Counted from the stretch's first letter, positions 1 to 9,254 are shown. The stretch is 64,000 nucleotides of DNA from JABDQA01 sp963824415 (GCA_963824415.1 CAWGPM010000001.1:310001-374000), one strand, 5' to 3'. Numbers and translations are program-made. The notes: a model not told the origin generated them from the letters alone.

Positions 1-1
1 G

Positions 2-223
2 GCAAAAAAGGGTGAATTGCCCATGCTCAGCTGGAAAGGCGGAGTTAAAAGGAATCCGAAGAAGAATAAAAAGAACGGATCGCTCTGCTATCTGGCCCAA
101 CTGCAGGGGCTGCGCGGCGAAGATCTTGATATCCACCTATCCAGTACCTATAAACTTACCTGTGCAAGAACCGGGGTCAAAGTAACCTATTCTGTTGAAA
201 CCACCGTTTTCGAAGTGGCCTGA
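2..223 (+). CDS. C-terminal end of an unidentified protein (partial)
   Basis: The frame is open to the left edge of the window, so this is probably the C-terminus of a longer gene; an isolated start could be TTG at 17 or ATG at 23. The visible part has a very basic stretch (KRNPKKNKKN) followed by a stretch that looks like beta strands and contains two cysteines. I do not recognise the family. No downstream gene is close: the next clear gene starts at 586, so this looks like the end of its transcript. Confidence 0.4.
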   Translation, partial: AKKGELPMLSWKGGVKRNPKKNKKNGSLCYLAQLQGLRGEDLDIHLSSTYKLTCARTGVKVTYSVETTVFEVA

Positions 224-395
224 GCAGTATTATTTTCTGCTGCATGGCCTCAGTGCAGATCGCATTCACCATTTCTTCTGAACCGTCCCTGCGCCGATTG
301 GCTCATTTACAGGCACCGCTGTCGAGCACTGTCGGGCCTGTTTTCTGGTAAACAGCTCTGTCTGGGTTGGTTGTTTTTTTTTGCCAGGGCTGTTT

Positions 396-421
396 GATAA
401 TTATCAATGATAATTATCAAT
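396..421. promoter_or_regulatory. Tandem Fur-box-like operator
   Basis: Two exact head-to-tail copies of the 13-mer GATAATTATCAAT. Each contains the palindrome GATAATTATC, which resembles the GATAAT hexamers of Fur/DtxR-type metal-dependent operators. It lies 165-190 bp upstream of the histidine kinase start and just before a 21-codon reading frame. Binding by an iron or metal regulator is an inference from motif similarity only. Confidence 0.45.
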
Positions 422-437
422 AATGGGACAAAGCGTC

Positions 438-503
438 ATGGGTGAGTACGCCTCCAAATTTGACTGCCTAATTGATGGCAACTGGTATCTGCGTGAATGT
501 TAA
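438..503 (+). CDS. Possible 21-aa peptide downstream of Fur-like site
   Basis: A short frame (ATG to TAA) encodes 21 residues starting MGEYASKFD, with two cysteines. It begins 17 bp after the tandem GATAATTATC repeat. There is only a weak purine-rich ribosome site (GGGACAAAG). It could be a leader peptide or chance; the rest of 224-585 shows nothing else recognisable. Low confidence. Confidence 0.15.
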   Translation: MGEYASKFDCLIDGNWYLREC

Positions 504-585
504 TCTGGCGATCATGACTATTATGTGACAAGGCGTCTTTTCTTTAACCAAACACTTCAATTGGGCAGGCGACGGGACATCTGTC

Positions 586-2091
586 ATGTCTGAAAAAAAG
601 GAAAAAAATACTTCTGATTTGCGAATCATACGGGCAAGTCTGGGCCAGACGCTGCTGCTGGCACTGTGGCTTTTTCTCAGTGTCGCCCTGGTTGTGGTTT
701 TTTTGTATCTGCAACGGGTCGACGCCCTCGAGTTGAGCCTGCTGGCGGCTGTGCTGCTGATTCCATCGGTGGTGGTCTGTATCTTTCTCGGGCATGCCCG
801 CTTCAGGATCAGGCGGGAAGTCGAGCGGCGCTATATCGAACAGATCGATCATCTTGCCGAGTTGGAGGAAAAGATCAGGCAGCGTACACGCGAACTCGAT
901 GAGCGCAACCGGCAACTCAGCGCGGAAGTGAAAGAGAGGCTCGCCGCCGAGGACAGCCTGAAGCAGTCCAACGATCTGCTCTCGGGCATCATCGGCAGTG
1001 TCGATGGGATCATTTATGTGGTTGACTTCGACTCACATGAGATCCTCTTTGCCAATGAATACCTGAGAAGGCTCTTCGGCTTCGACCCGGTCGGCAGGAA
1101 ATGCTACCAGTTCATCCATTCATCCAAGGACGAACCGTGCATGTTCTGCAACAACCACAAGCTGCTCACCGACGATCGGCTGCCGGCCGAACCGTATGAA
1201 TGGGAATACCAGAATCCGTTCAACAAGAAATGGTATAGGGCCAAGGACCAGGCCATCAGATGGGCCGACGGCAGATACGTGAAGCTCGAGATCGCCATCG
1301 ACGTCACCGAGCAGAAGAGTCTGCAGCACTTTTTACAAGAGGCTCGCAAGCAGGCCGAATTGGCAATCAGGATCCGCAGCCGCTTTGTCGCGCTGGTCGC
1401 CCATGATCTGAAATCACCATTTTACTCAATCACCCGGATGCTCAAGCGAATCCTGGAACGCGAGCACTTTACCCATGATGTTCACCGTAAGTTTCTGGAA
1501 AATATCGTCATCAATGGAGACCGGATGCTGCAGATGATCGACAATCTGCTCTCCATGAACCGCCTGGAAATGGGCGGTCTGAAGCTGGAACAATCATTTT
1601 TCAATGTTTCCGAGATGGCCAATGAGGTGGTCCAGAACTTCGGCCATCTAGCCTTTGAAAAGGGGGTCCGGCTGGTCAACTCAATTCCGCCGGCAACCGA
1701 AGTATACGGGGACCGGTATCTCTACTTCGTGGTGCTGAACAACCTCGTTTCGAACGGTATCAAGTTCAGTGATCGGGGCGGCAGAATCGAACTGTCCACT
1801 CCTGAGCCGGAACGATCGATGACGGTTGCCGTCAGCGATGAAGGACAGGGGATGAGCCGGCAGTATGCGGAAAACCTGTTCAGATCAGATGTCAAGACAA
1901 GCAGCCCGGGCACGAGCGGAGAGAAGGGCAGCGGCCTCGGCCTAGTGTTCTGCCAGGAAATTATCAAGGCCCATCACGGCACTATCGAGGTGCACTCGAA
2001 GCCGGGTGTCGGCACCACCTTTTTTGTGCGTCTGCCCGAATGCAGCAATCTGGACTATAAGAAGAATCAGCGAGCGCAACCTGCCTTGTAG
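586..2091 (+). CDS. PAS-domain sensor histidine kinase, membrane bound
   Basis: A 501-aa sensor kinase expected to autophosphorylate and pass phosphate to a response regulator. There are two membrane segments at about residues 20-43 and 49-71 with almost no periplasmic loop. A coiled coil follows (about 75-120), then a PAS domain (about 125-240) containing an unusual Cys pair (CMFC near residue 186). HisKA has the phospho-acceptor His273 (VAHDLKSPF), and the HATPase_c domain shows the N box (NNLVSNGIKFSD), G1 (DEGQGM) and G2 (GSGLGL). The near absence of an extracytoplasmic sensor suggests an intracellular or membrane signal, with the PAS cysteines as possible redox or metal sites (inference). 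No response regulator is adjacent, so it is an orphan. A tandem Fur-like site lies upstream. Confidence 0.9.
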   Translation: MSEKKEKNTSDLRIIRASLGQTLLLALWLFLSVALVVVFLYLQRVDALELSLLAAVLLIPSVVVCIFLGHARFRIRREVERRYIEQIDHLAELEEKIRQRTRELDERNRQLSAEVKERLAAEDSLKQSNDLLSGIIGSVDGIIYVVDFDSHEILFANEYLRRLFGFDPVGRKCYQFIHSSKDEPCMFCNNHKLLTDDRLPAEPYEWEYQNPFNKKWYRAKDQAIRWADGRYVKLEIAIDVTEQKSLQHFLQEARKQAELAIRIRSRFVALVAHDLKSPFYSITRMLKRILEREHFTHDVHRKFLENIVINGDRMLQMIDNLLSMNRLEMGGLKLEQSFFNVSEMANEVVQNFGHLAFEKGVRLVNSIPPATEVYGDRYLYFVVLNNLVSNGIKFSDRGGRIELSTPEPERSMTVAVSDEGQGMSRQYAENLFRSDVKTSSPGTSGEKGSGLGLVFCQEIIKAHHGTIEVHSKPGVGTTFFVRLPECSNLDYKKNQRAQPAL

Positions 2092-2298
2092 AAGTCAATC
2101 TCTATGCTCCAGTTCCGGATTTGATTTTTACCAGATGGTCGTACAAAACCTCCAGGGTCACCGTCTTTTTTTCATTTCTATTCCAAGCAAAATACGTCAA
2201 GGTTATCTGTATAACCGCTGAACATTCGATGTTGGTGCACCGAGCAAGACATATAAATCTAGATGCGTCATAAAGCCTTTCAACTGCAGAAGAAATAG

Positions 2299-2703
2299 AT
2301 GATGGATACGGAAACCGCAAAACAGATATTTGGTCGTGACCGCTTCGCAGCCCACGCAGGTATGGAAATTCTGGAAGCCGGGCAAGGTTATTGTAAAGTT
2401 CGACTGGAGATTGAAGAAAAACATCTCAACGCGGCAAACATTGTGCAGGGAGGGGCGATCTTCACCTTAGCCGATCTTGCTTTTGCGGTGGCGTCAAACA
2501 GCCATGGCCAACTGGCCCTGGCTATCAACGCAAACATCTCTTACCTGAATGCAGTATCGGCCGGCACCCTCTATGCGGTGGCAACCGAGGTTGAAATGCC
2601 CAAAAAACTTGGTTCTTACGATGTTCTGGTCACAGATCAGGATGCCAGGGTTATTGCTAAATTCAGCGGCATGGTTTATCGAAAGAAAAAAGATATTACC
2701 TGA
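2299..2703 (+). CDS. PaaI-family acyl-CoA thioesterase (hotdog fold)
   Basis: A 134-aa single hotdog-domain protein of the PaaI/YdiI thioesterase class, which hydrolyses acyl- or aryl-CoA thioesters. The hallmark segment is present at about residues 38-58, with HLNAANIVQGGAIFTLAD followed by the long central helix. Length and architecture are typical of a homotetrameric PaaI-like enzyme. The start is ATG 2299 (an alternative ATG is the next codon). It stands alone, about 100 bp before the hydrolase at 2805. The substrate cannot be told from sequence. Confidence 0.85.
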   Translation: MMDTETAKQIFGRDRFAAHAGMEILEAGQGYCKVRLEIEEKHLNAANIVQGGAIFTLADLAFAVASNSHGQLALAINANISYLNAVSAGTLYAVATEVEMPKKLGSYDVLVTDQDARVIAKFSGMVYRKKKDIT

Positions 2704-2804
2704 CGGTTTATGTACCCCGTCGCCATTGACTCGATAGCCGCCTTTATGGAGGCAGCCGTCGAACAGACTAAAATAAACCAGCAACCAGTTAAAGGAGCAA
2801 GATT

Positions 2805-3686
2805 ATGACGAAAAACCATATCGACCCGCAGATATTTGATTTGTACGACGAATATTGCCATACGCAGATGAGTCGGCGCGATTTTCTCAACAAGGCTTCA
2901 GCCCTGGTTGTCGCGGGTGGTTCGGCGCTGATGATGGCCGAGGCCTTGCTGCCGAAGTACGCTGAAGCCCAGACGGTATCGTTCACCGATGAACGAATCA
3001 AGCCCAAATATGTGGCGTACGATTCGCCCGGCGGCAGTTCGGGACAGATGCGCGGCTACCTGGTTAAGCCTGCGGGAGACGGGCCTTTTCCGGCCGTCCT
3101 GGTCGTTCATGAGAACAGGGGACTGAATCCATATATCGAGGATGTGGCCCGCCGGGCCGCAGTCGAGGGATTTCTGGCGCTTGCTCCTGACGGTTTGGCA
3201 CCGATTGGCGGATACCCGGGTAATGACGACGACGCCAAGGTCATGCAGAAATCGCTGGACCCGGACAAACTTTATACAGATCTGCTCAACAGTGCGAGGT
3301 TCCTCAAGAGCCACGAACTGTCGACCGGCAAGATTGGAGCGACCGGCTTTTGCTACGGTGGCGGCGTGGTCAATAAAATTGCGGTGAGCATGGGAGCAGA
3401 TCTGAACGCGGTAGTTCCGTTTTATGGCACGGCACCGGCCACGGAAGATGTTGCAAAAATTAAAGCAGCCCTGATGCTGCAATACGCCGAGGATGATCCG
3501 CGGGTGAATGCCACCCGCGAAGCCTACGAAAAAGCCCTTGAGGCAGCCGGCAGGAACTTTGTCAGCTATACCTACGAAGGAACCCGCCACGCTTTCCACA
3601 ACAATTCGACCCCGCGCTACAATGAGGCCCAGGCCAATCTTGCCTGGGAGCGCACGATAGCTTTTTTCAAGCAGCATCTTTCCTAG
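2805..3686 (+). CDS. Dienelactone hydrolase family protein with Tat signal (YghX-like)
   Basis: A 293-aa alpha/beta hydrolase. The N-terminus carries a twin-arginine signal (SRRDFLNKAS at about residues 23-32, then a hydrophobic stretch), so export in folded form is likely. The catalytic Cys sits in GFCYGG (Cys183), with Asp in AEDDPRVN and His in HAFHN near the C-terminus, the Cys-Asp-His triad of the DLH family. The long N-terminal extension before the hydrolase domain matches the YghX-like branch. It has a good ribosome site (AAAGGAGCAAG) before ATG 2805. The substrate is unknown; DLH enzymes open lactones such as dienelactone. Confidence 0.88.
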   Translation: MTKNHIDPQIFDLYDEYCHTQMSRRDFLNKASALVVAGGSALMMAEALLPKYAEAQTVSFTDERIKPKYVAYDSPGGSSGQMRGYLVKPAGDGPFPAVLVVHENRGLNPYIEDVARRAAVEGFLALAPDGLAPIGGYPGNDDDAKVMQKSLDPDKLYTDLLNSARFLKSHELSTGKIGATGFCYGGGVVNKIAVSMGADLNAVVPFYGTAPATEDVAKIKAALMLQYAEDDPRVNATREAYEKALEAAGRNFVSYTYEGTRHAFHNNSTPRYNEAQANLAWERTIAFFKQHLS

Positions 3687-3720
3687 AAAACAGGTTGTAT
3701 CTGCTGTTTTCGTCTAAGAA

Positions 3721-3802
3721 AGCACGCTCGACCGAACTTTGCCTTGCCGGCGGGTGACGGGAGGCACTTGATTTTACCCGAATGAACTGGTCAGAGCGTG
3801 CT
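3721..3802. repeat. Widely spaced inverted repeat after the hydrolase gene
   Basis: AGCACGCTC at 3721-3729 pairs with GAGCGTGCT at 3794-3802, and the pairing extends inward (GACC/GGTC) with one bulged base. It sits in the gap between two convergent transcription units and is followed by a short T-rich run (CTTTTTG). It may be a weak bidirectional terminator. Nothing else is visible in 3687-3938. Confidence 0.3.
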
Positions 3803-3938
3803 ATGCTTTTTGCGGTGACCAGATTCGTCTTTCGCCCAGCCTCAATTACATATGCTGGGAAAGTCTTCAGTGCGAAAATTTAACGTCGACACCTCAATTT
3901 GAAGCAACAATCAATTCGGTTGAACTTCGCTCTGGCAA

Positions 3939-4979
3939 TCAATTGCCCGATCTGAGTTTCTCCCAGTATTTCTGATATATCACAAGTGCCTCACCAACAT
4001 CCGTTTGAAACTCTCCCGCAGCAATGACCTCAGCCGGAGGAAAAATGACTTCACTGGTGCGGACCTCTTCGCTCAGCAGCGGCAGTGCGGCGGTTACAGG
4101 AGTTGCATAACCATTTTCTTCCACACAAAGTTTCGCTATGTCGGGCCGCAGCATGAAATTAATGAAGGTGTGAGCATGTTTGATGTTTTTTGCACCCTTG
4201 GGAATCACAAAACTGTCAACCCAGTAGTTCGCCCCTTCAGTCGGGTAGACATAGGCGATTGCCTGGTTTTCCTGCTGCGCCATCCAGGCTTCACCATTCC
4301 AAATCATACCAACATTCACCTCTCCGGCGAGATAGGGGAGCCGTGGAGAATCACTGTTAAAAACCAGGACATGGGGCATCAACTCCTTGAGCAACTCGTA
4401 GGCTGCCTCTATCTCATTCGGATCACGGGTATTGCTGCTGAATCCTTTGATTTTCAGTGCCATATGAAACACTTCCCGCATATCATCCTGGAGCAGCAAT
4501 TGGCCACTGAACTCCTTGTTCCACAGATCTTGCCAGGAAGAAACGCGAGCCAGGGGGATAAAATCGGTATTGACCGCAATTCCTGTGGATCCCCACATAT
4601 AGGGAATGGAGTAGATGTTATCGGGATCGAATGCTTTATTCAGCAGTGATTTGTCAAGCATCGCAGCATTGGGCAACAATGAATGATCGAGCGGGTAGAG
4701 CATGTCTTCTTTAATCATTTTGCTGACAAAGTATGTTGACGGAAAGACCAGATCATAGCCGTCGCCCTTGATCAGCTTCAATTTCGCATACATCGCCTCA
4801 TTGCTTTCGTAGGTTGCGTAGATCACTTTGATACCGGTTTCTTCAGTGAATTGCTGGATTACTGCATCGGGAATGTATTCCGTCCAGTTGTAGATATAGA
4901 CCTTCTCGGCAGCGCTTCCCGAGGAAACCAGCGCCAAATTGATAAGCAGGACAATTAGGGATATCGTTCTAATTTTCAT
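3939..4979 (-). CDS. potD: Spermidine/putrescine-binding periplasmic protein PotD
   Basis: A 346-aa extracytoplasmic solute-binding protein of the polyamine ABC importer. A Sec signal peptide covers about residues 1-23 (ending GSAAEK). The mature N-terminus VYIYNWTEYIPD and the segment EAYELL/YLAGEVNVGMIWNGEAW are typical of PotD/PotF. Last gene of the potABCD operon; its start overlaps the end of potC by 11 nt, indicating translational coupling. Confidence 0.95.
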   Translation of the reverse strand: MKIRTISLIVLLINLALVSSGSAAEKVYIYNWTEYIPDAVIQQFTEETGIKVIYATYESNEAMYAKLKLIKGDGYDLVFPSTYFVSKMIKEDMLYPLDHSLLPNAAMLDKSLLNKAFDPDNIYSIPYMWGSTGIAVNTDFIPLARVSSWQDLWNKEFSGQLLLQDDMREVFHMALKIKGFSSNTRDPNEIEAAYELLKELMPHVLVFNSDSPRLPYLAGEVNVGMIWNGEAWMAQQENQAIAYVYPTEGANYWVDSFVIPKGAKNIKHAHTFINFMLRPDIAKLCVEENGYATPVTAALPLLSEEVRTSEVIFPPAEVIAAGEFQTDVGEALVIYQKYWEKLRSGN

Positions 4980-5742
4980 GGGCTTTCTCCTTTAAAAGAA
5001 AATAACTGGTGGCAACGAAGATAATTGAAATCAGTATCATCAGAAAGGCAAGGGCGTTGACTTCAGGTTTTACTCCCACTTTAACCATGGAGAAAATCCT
5101 CAAGGGCAAAACATCAAAGCCAGGTCCGGCCACAAACGAACTGACAATGACATCATCAAGTGACAGAGTGAAACCGAGCAGCCAGCTGGCAATAAGGGCC
5201 GGGCTGATGAGTGGAAAAACGATCGTGCGCAGCACCATTCCCTCAGATGCCCCGAGATCACGCGCCGCTTCAATAAGATAGGGGTCAAAGCCCTGCATCC
5301 GGGCAAATACGGTGACAAAGGTAAACGGCAGACAGAAGGTGATATGTGCCAGCAGCAGGGACCAGAACCCAAGTGATAGGCCAAGAATAATGAAAAGCAC
5401 CAGGAGTGCAATGGCCAGGATAATGTCAGGAAGCATCATCAGGGATATTATCGTCCCGAAAACGACCTTGCGCCCCTTGAATCGGTGGAAATACATCGCC
5501 ACAGCACCAAGCGCTCCGATCATCGTAGCTATGGTCGCGCTGCTCACGGCGACAAGCAGGGAATTTCGTGCTGCCTCGATAAGACTATGGTTGTTCAACA
5601 TTGCCTGAAACCATCCCAGAGTGAATCCATCCCATTGCAGGCCGTAGCGGTTGGCGTTGAACGCATTGATAATAAGTACCGCAATCGGCACGTATAAATA
5701 GATAAACACAATGGCGATATAAAGCTGATTAGCTTTCTTCAT
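4969..5742 (-). CDS. potC: Polyamine ABC transporter permease PotC
   Basis: A 257-aa inner-membrane permease with about six membrane helices. It has the MetI-type EAA loop (EAARDLGASEGMVLRTIVFP at about residues 158-177) that contacts the ATPase PotA. It overlaps potB by 4 nt (ATGA-type junction) and potD by 11 nt. With PotB it forms the translocation pore of the spermidine/putrescine importer. Confidence 0.95.
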   Translation of the reverse strand: MKKANQLYIAIVFIYLYVPIAVLIINAFNANRYGLQWDGFTLGWFQAMLNNHSLIEAARNSLLVAVSSATIATMIGALGAVAMYFHRFKGRKVVFGTIISLMMLPDIILAIALLVLFIILGLSLGFWSLLLAHITFCLPFTFVTVFARMQGFDPYLIEAARDLGASEGMVLRTIVFPLISPALIASWLLGFTLSLDDVIVSSFVAGPGFDVLPLRIFSMVKVGVKPEVNALAFLMILISIIFVATSYFLLKEKAHEN

Positions 5743-6590
5743 AGCCTGTCTGCCGCAGTGTCTGATTGGTGCAGGACAACCCGGTAGAGAAGCAGCATGA
5801 CCACGAGGATGCCTATAAGCGTTGTACTCATGGCCGAGCCGAGCGGCCAGTTGTGACTTACCAGGAACTGATGTTGAATGAGGTTGCCGATCAGTAACTT
5901 TTTGGCTCCCCCCAGCAGGGAAGCGACGTAAAAAAGGCCCATGGTCGGAACAAAGACCATGATACAGCCTGCCACAATGCCGGGCATTGTCAGCGGGAGT
6001 ATCACCGACCTGAAGGTGTTATATGGACCGGCACCGAGATCTCGTGATGCTTCAACGAGCCGATAATCCAGTTTTTCGATATTGGCATAGAGCGGCAGAA
6101 TCATAAATGGCAGCATCAGGTAGACCAGACCCAGCAGCACCGCCGTATCCGTATACATTAATCTGATCGGGCTCTCGATGATCCCACTTGCCAGCAACAG
6201 TTTATTTACTATCCCCTTGGCGCCGATAATAATGCGCACCGCGTAGGTTCTGATCAGCGAGTTGGTCCAGAACGGAATCATGATCATTATGAGAATCAGA
6301 AGACGATACCGGGACGGCATTCTGCAGGTGAGCCAGGCAAAAGGGTATCCGACAATGAGACAGACAAACGTCGTGATGCCGGCGAGCAGAGTCGAACGCA
6401 GAAATACCAGAAGATAGTCCGGATTAATCAACTGGGCATACGATTCCACGGACAATGACAATTCAAAGAACTTCTCCGGATGCTGTTTCAGAAAACTCGT
6501 GAACAACAATAGCAACAGAGGAAAACCTCCGAAAAGCAGAAGCCAGCCAGACATCAGGCAGATGCTTGTGAGCTGAGTCCTATTCTTCAT
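5739..6590 (-). CDS. potB: Polyamine ABC transporter permease PotB
   Basis: A 283-aa permease. I place the start at ATG 6590 (MKNRTQLTS), which overlaps the end of potA by 11 nt and precedes the first membrane helix; the frame stays open further upstream, but only inside potA. It has about six helices and the EAA loop EASRDLGAGPYNTFRSVILP. It partners with PotC in the membrane. Confidence 0.93.
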   Translation of the reverse strand: MKNRTQLTSICLMSGWLLLFGGFPLLLLLFTSFLKQHPEKFFELSLSVESYAQLINPDYLLVFLRSTLLAGITTFVCLIVGYPFAWLTCRMPSRYRLLILIMIMIPFWTNSLIRTYAVRIIIGAKGIVNKLLLASGIIESPIRLMYTDTAVLLGLVYLMLPFMILPLYANIEKLDYRLVEASRDLGAGPYNTFRSVILPLTMPGIVAGCIMVFVPTMGLFYVASLLGGAKKLLIGNLIQHQFLVSHNWPLGSAMSTTLIGILVVMLLLYRVVLHQSDTAADRL

Positions 6591-7674
6591 CGCGCAGCAG
6601 AACCTCCCAGCCCCGGACCCACGACACTTCGACCCGCTCCCCGATGCTGTAGTCGAAATCCGGATCATCTTCATCAAAAAACTCACAGGCTTGAACGATG
6701 GGTCCATGGTCAAGATGGATGGTGGTGTCAAGCGTTGCTCCGCGGTAGCTGCGCTCCATGATGGTTCCCGGGAGTCTCGGCATGTCTTCTTTGATATCTT
6801 CAGATATCCGCAGATCTTCAGGACGCAGGAGAATCTGAACCTTGCTTCCCGGTGCTGCGTCCAGATCGGAAGTAAGTATGAGGCTGTGCTCAAACAGCCT
6901 GATTTCAAGCTTCTCTTTATCAATCCTCTTTTCTATCCGGGCTGGCAGCAGATTTATTTCACCGATGAACCGGGCCACGTATAAATCAAGGGGTTCCTCA
7001 TAAATCTGCCGGGGCGTGCCGATCTGGGCAATCTTACCCTGATCCATGACCACCACGCGGTCAGAGAGAGAAAGTGCTTCATCCTGCTCGTGGGTGACCA
7101 GTATAGTGGTCAAGTTCAGTTCGCGCTGCAGTCTTTTTAACTCAAGCTGCATATCAGATCTCAGCCTCGCATCGAGAGCCGAGAGCGGTTCGTCGAGAAG
7201 AAGCACCCGCGGTTGATTGACGATAGCTCTGGCAAGGGCAACTCGCTGCTGCTGGCCTCCAGAAAGCTGGGAGGGTTTTCTGTTCACAAACGGGGTTAAC
7301 TTTGTTTGTTCCAGGGCCTGATCGACTAATCGTTTTACCTCGTTTGGGGGAATCTTTCTTACTTTGAGGCCATAGGCAACATTGTCAAAGACCGTCATGT
7401 GGGGGAACAACGCATAACTCTGAAATACCGTATTCACCAGCCGCTTTTCCGGCGGAAGGTGGACAATATCGACGCCGTCAAGATAAATTGCTCCTTTATC
7501 AGGTTTTTCAAAACCGGCAATAAGGCGAAGAATCGTCGTCTTGCCGCACCCCGAAGGGCCAAGCAGAGTTATGAATTCTCCGTATTCAAGGCTCAGCTCG
7601 AAGTCAGCGATCGTAAAATCGCTGCCAAATGATTTCCAGACACCTGATAACCAAAGCACGTTCGATCTGTTCAT
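6580..7674 (-). CDS. potA: Polyamine ABC transporter ATP-binding protein PotA
   Basis: A 364-aa ATPase that powers polyamine import. It has Walker A GPSGCGKTT at about residues 39-47, the signature LSGGQQQR, Walker B LLLDEPLSALD and the switch His (VTHEQDEAL), followed by a C-terminal TOBE-type regulatory domain with the RPEDLRI motif. First gene of the minus-strand potABCD operon, in which all four genes overlap. No other ABC genes are nearby. Confidence 0.95.
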   Translation of the reverse strand: MNRSNVLWLSGVWKSFGSDFTIADFELSLEYGEFITLLGPSGCGKTTILRLIAGFEKPDKGAIYLDGVDIVHLPPEKRLVNTVFQSYALFPHMTVFDNVAYGLKVRKIPPNEVKRLVDQALEQTKLTPFVNRKPSQLSGGQQQRVALARAIVNQPRVLLLDEPLSALDARLRSDMQLELKRLQRELNLTTILVTHEQDEALSLSDRVVVMDQGKIAQIGTPRQIYEEPLDLYVARFIGEINLLPARIEKRIDKEKLEIRLFEHSLILTSDLDAAPGSKVQILLRPEDLRISEDIKEDMPRLPGTIMERSYRGATLDTTIHLDHGPIVQACEFFDEDDPDFDYSIGERVEVSWVRGWEVLLRDEE

Positions 7675-7845
7675 CTGTTTATCATATCGCTGGAAATCTA
7701 CAGGGTTTCTTCATTTAAATACAGTGTATTGCCAGAGGCAGGGATATCCTGCTGCCCGGGCAATGTGTAATAAGTTCTGCAAAAATAAGAAAAGACCATG
7801 GCATGCGATTATTGGGCGATAATCACATCTCCAAAACAGGAGGTC

Positions 7846-7965
7846 ATGGTCAAATCGATATTTATCGTAAACCTCAGAGAAGTAAAAGGGCTTTTGCACC
7901 AGGCTCCGGATTTTCCGAATGGATTGCCAAGCGGAGTCATCCAGGAAATGCTTGAGAAAGGCTAA
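7846..7965 (+). CDS. Possible 39-aa small protein
   Basis: A short frame starting MVKSIFIVNLREVKG, preceded by CAGGAGGTC immediately before ATG. The ribosome site is strong, but its spacing to the ATG is tight. It lies in the 713-bp gap between potA and the RlpA-like gene, which otherwise holds only a copy of the 150-bp repeat. No family recognised. Confidence 0.25.
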   Translation: MVKSIFIVNLREVKGLLHQAPDFPNGLPSGVIQEMLEKG

Positions 7966-8154
7966 CCTGGAGTTCCTCCCAAGCAGTATAGGTAACCGGG
8001 AAGACCGTACTCAAGATAGTCTGAATTCCGATTTAAAATTGCAAATATTCAGCATTAGTGTGGCTCTTCTGGTAAGGGTTGAAATTTTCTTTTCTGTTCT
8101 TCCGACCTGCTCCCCATATAGTCTCTCAGACTTCAAGCTGGTATAAGAGAAGAT

Positions 8155-8304
8155 TTAAGGCTACCTTGAAAAATTGTCTTTTCGTCCTAACTCTGTGTTG
8201 CGCGCAAAAATTGTATCCTCGGAATATTACTTATATGCCTGCGGTAAAATTTTCACTGGCGCCTTGATTTTGAACGAAAATCCTAATTTTGCAAGGTACC
8301 CTTA
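8155..8304 (+). repeat. R1 repeat, copy A (150-bp MITE-like element)
   Basis: One of three full copies of a 150-bp sequence (others at 14742-14887 and 25326-25475). The ends are imperfect inverted repeats, TTAAGGCTACCTTG on the left and CAAGGTACCCTTA on the right, with A/T-rich arms just inside (AAAAATTG and CTAATTTTG). It is too short to encode a transposase and is best described as a non-autonomous palindromic element. Confidence 0.8.
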
Positions 8305-8399
8305 TACTAATCTATTTTTTGGTTTATTTTAGCCCTATGAACTTTTCCCAGATATCATCATAAAGCATGTTATATTAGACAGTTGAATTGAGAACGCTA

Positions 8400-8822
8400 A
8401 TGTCAGTCTTGAAACCGATCGAATCGATCGCAGTCCAGCCCAAATTGCTGGTATTTGTTTCTCTTTGCTTACTGCTTGTTATTTCAAGTTGTTCAACGGT
8501 TGAATATAGAAGTAGTCCACAACTGATTGGCTATACCGAGCGCGGCATTGCATCGTTTTATGCAATGCGTTTTCAGTTTCGGAAAACCTCGAGCGGCGAA
8601 CGGTTCAATCAACTCGCTCTGACAGCTGCGCATAGAACCCTGCCTTTCGGCACAAAGGTGCGGGTGACGAACCTTATGAATAATCGAAGTGTTATCGTCA
8701 AGATTAACGATCGGGGCCCTTTTATTGACAACAGGATCATTGATTTGAGCAGATATGCGTTCAGTAAAATCGGAGATACTGATTCGGGTCTCATTAATGT
8801 CAAGATTGAGGTAATCAACTAA
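8400..8822 (+). CDS. RlpA-like septal-ring lipoprotein (double-psi beta-barrel)
   Basis: A 140-aa protein from ATG 8400 (a TTG at 8388 is possible). An N-terminal lipoprotein signal ends at the lipobox VISSC. A compact RlpA/DPBB domain follows, with the hallmark segments TAAHRTLPFGTKVRVTNL and INDRGPFIDNRIIDLS. RlpA proteins act on or bind denuded peptidoglycan at the septum; this one lacks a SPOR domain and is at the short end of the family, so enzymatic activity is uncertain. The upstream gap contains repeat R1 copy A. Confidence 0.85.
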   Translation: MSVLKPIESIAVQPKLLVFVSLCLLLVISSCSTVEYRSSPQLIGYTERGIASFYAMRFQFRKTSSGERFNQLALTAAHRTLPFGTKVRVTNLMNNRSVIVKINDRGPFIDNRIIDLSRYAFSKIGDTDSGLINVKIEVIN

Positions 8823-9092
8823 AGAATGTTATCCATTCTCTTCTTATCCTCAAAGAACACAAAATACCCTCTCAGATGCATAGATTCAGGGTGAGGAGGC
8901 TCTAACTACACTCATTTTGGCTTCAGGTAAAGGTTTTTTCATTGTGATTACCGCACAGTAGCACACACTAAATGAATAATTCGGGTCCTGATCTATTGAA
9001 TTTTGCAGTTGAGCATAATATAATAAATCCTGTCTAGAGTTCCGCCTTGCAAGCACTATCAGAATGAGAAAATATTTATTAATATCAATATT

Positions 9093-9254
9093 ATGAGTTC
9101 TAATCACGAGAGCAAAACATTCGAGCAGTTAAAGGCGCGAATTGAAGAATTTAATAATGAAGAATCCCAGGCTCTTGCTCGTTCCAAAGAAGAACGAGAA
9201 AAGAGACATCAAACCATGATCGAGTCAAGAGAAAAAGACGATTCGGACGAGTAA
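9093..9254 (+). CDS. Small charged helical protein (53 aa)
   Basis: An ATG-to-TAA frame of 53 residues, very rich in Glu, Lys and Arg (KARIEEFNNEESQALARSKE), predicted as one long amphipathic helix. The biased, hydrophilic composition in an AT-rich region is more like a real small protein than chance, but the ribosome site is weak. No family recognised. The flanks 8823-9092 and 9255-9449 hold no other gene. Confidence 0.35.
   Translation: MSSNHESKTFEQLKARIEEFNNEESQALARSKEEREKRHQTMIESREKDDSDE

Noticed and set aside
6591..6923. An N-terminal extension of PotB
   Set aside because: The extra 111 residues lie inside potA in another frame and have no membrane or PotB sequence; ATG 6590 overlaps potA by 11 nt as in the other pot junctions.
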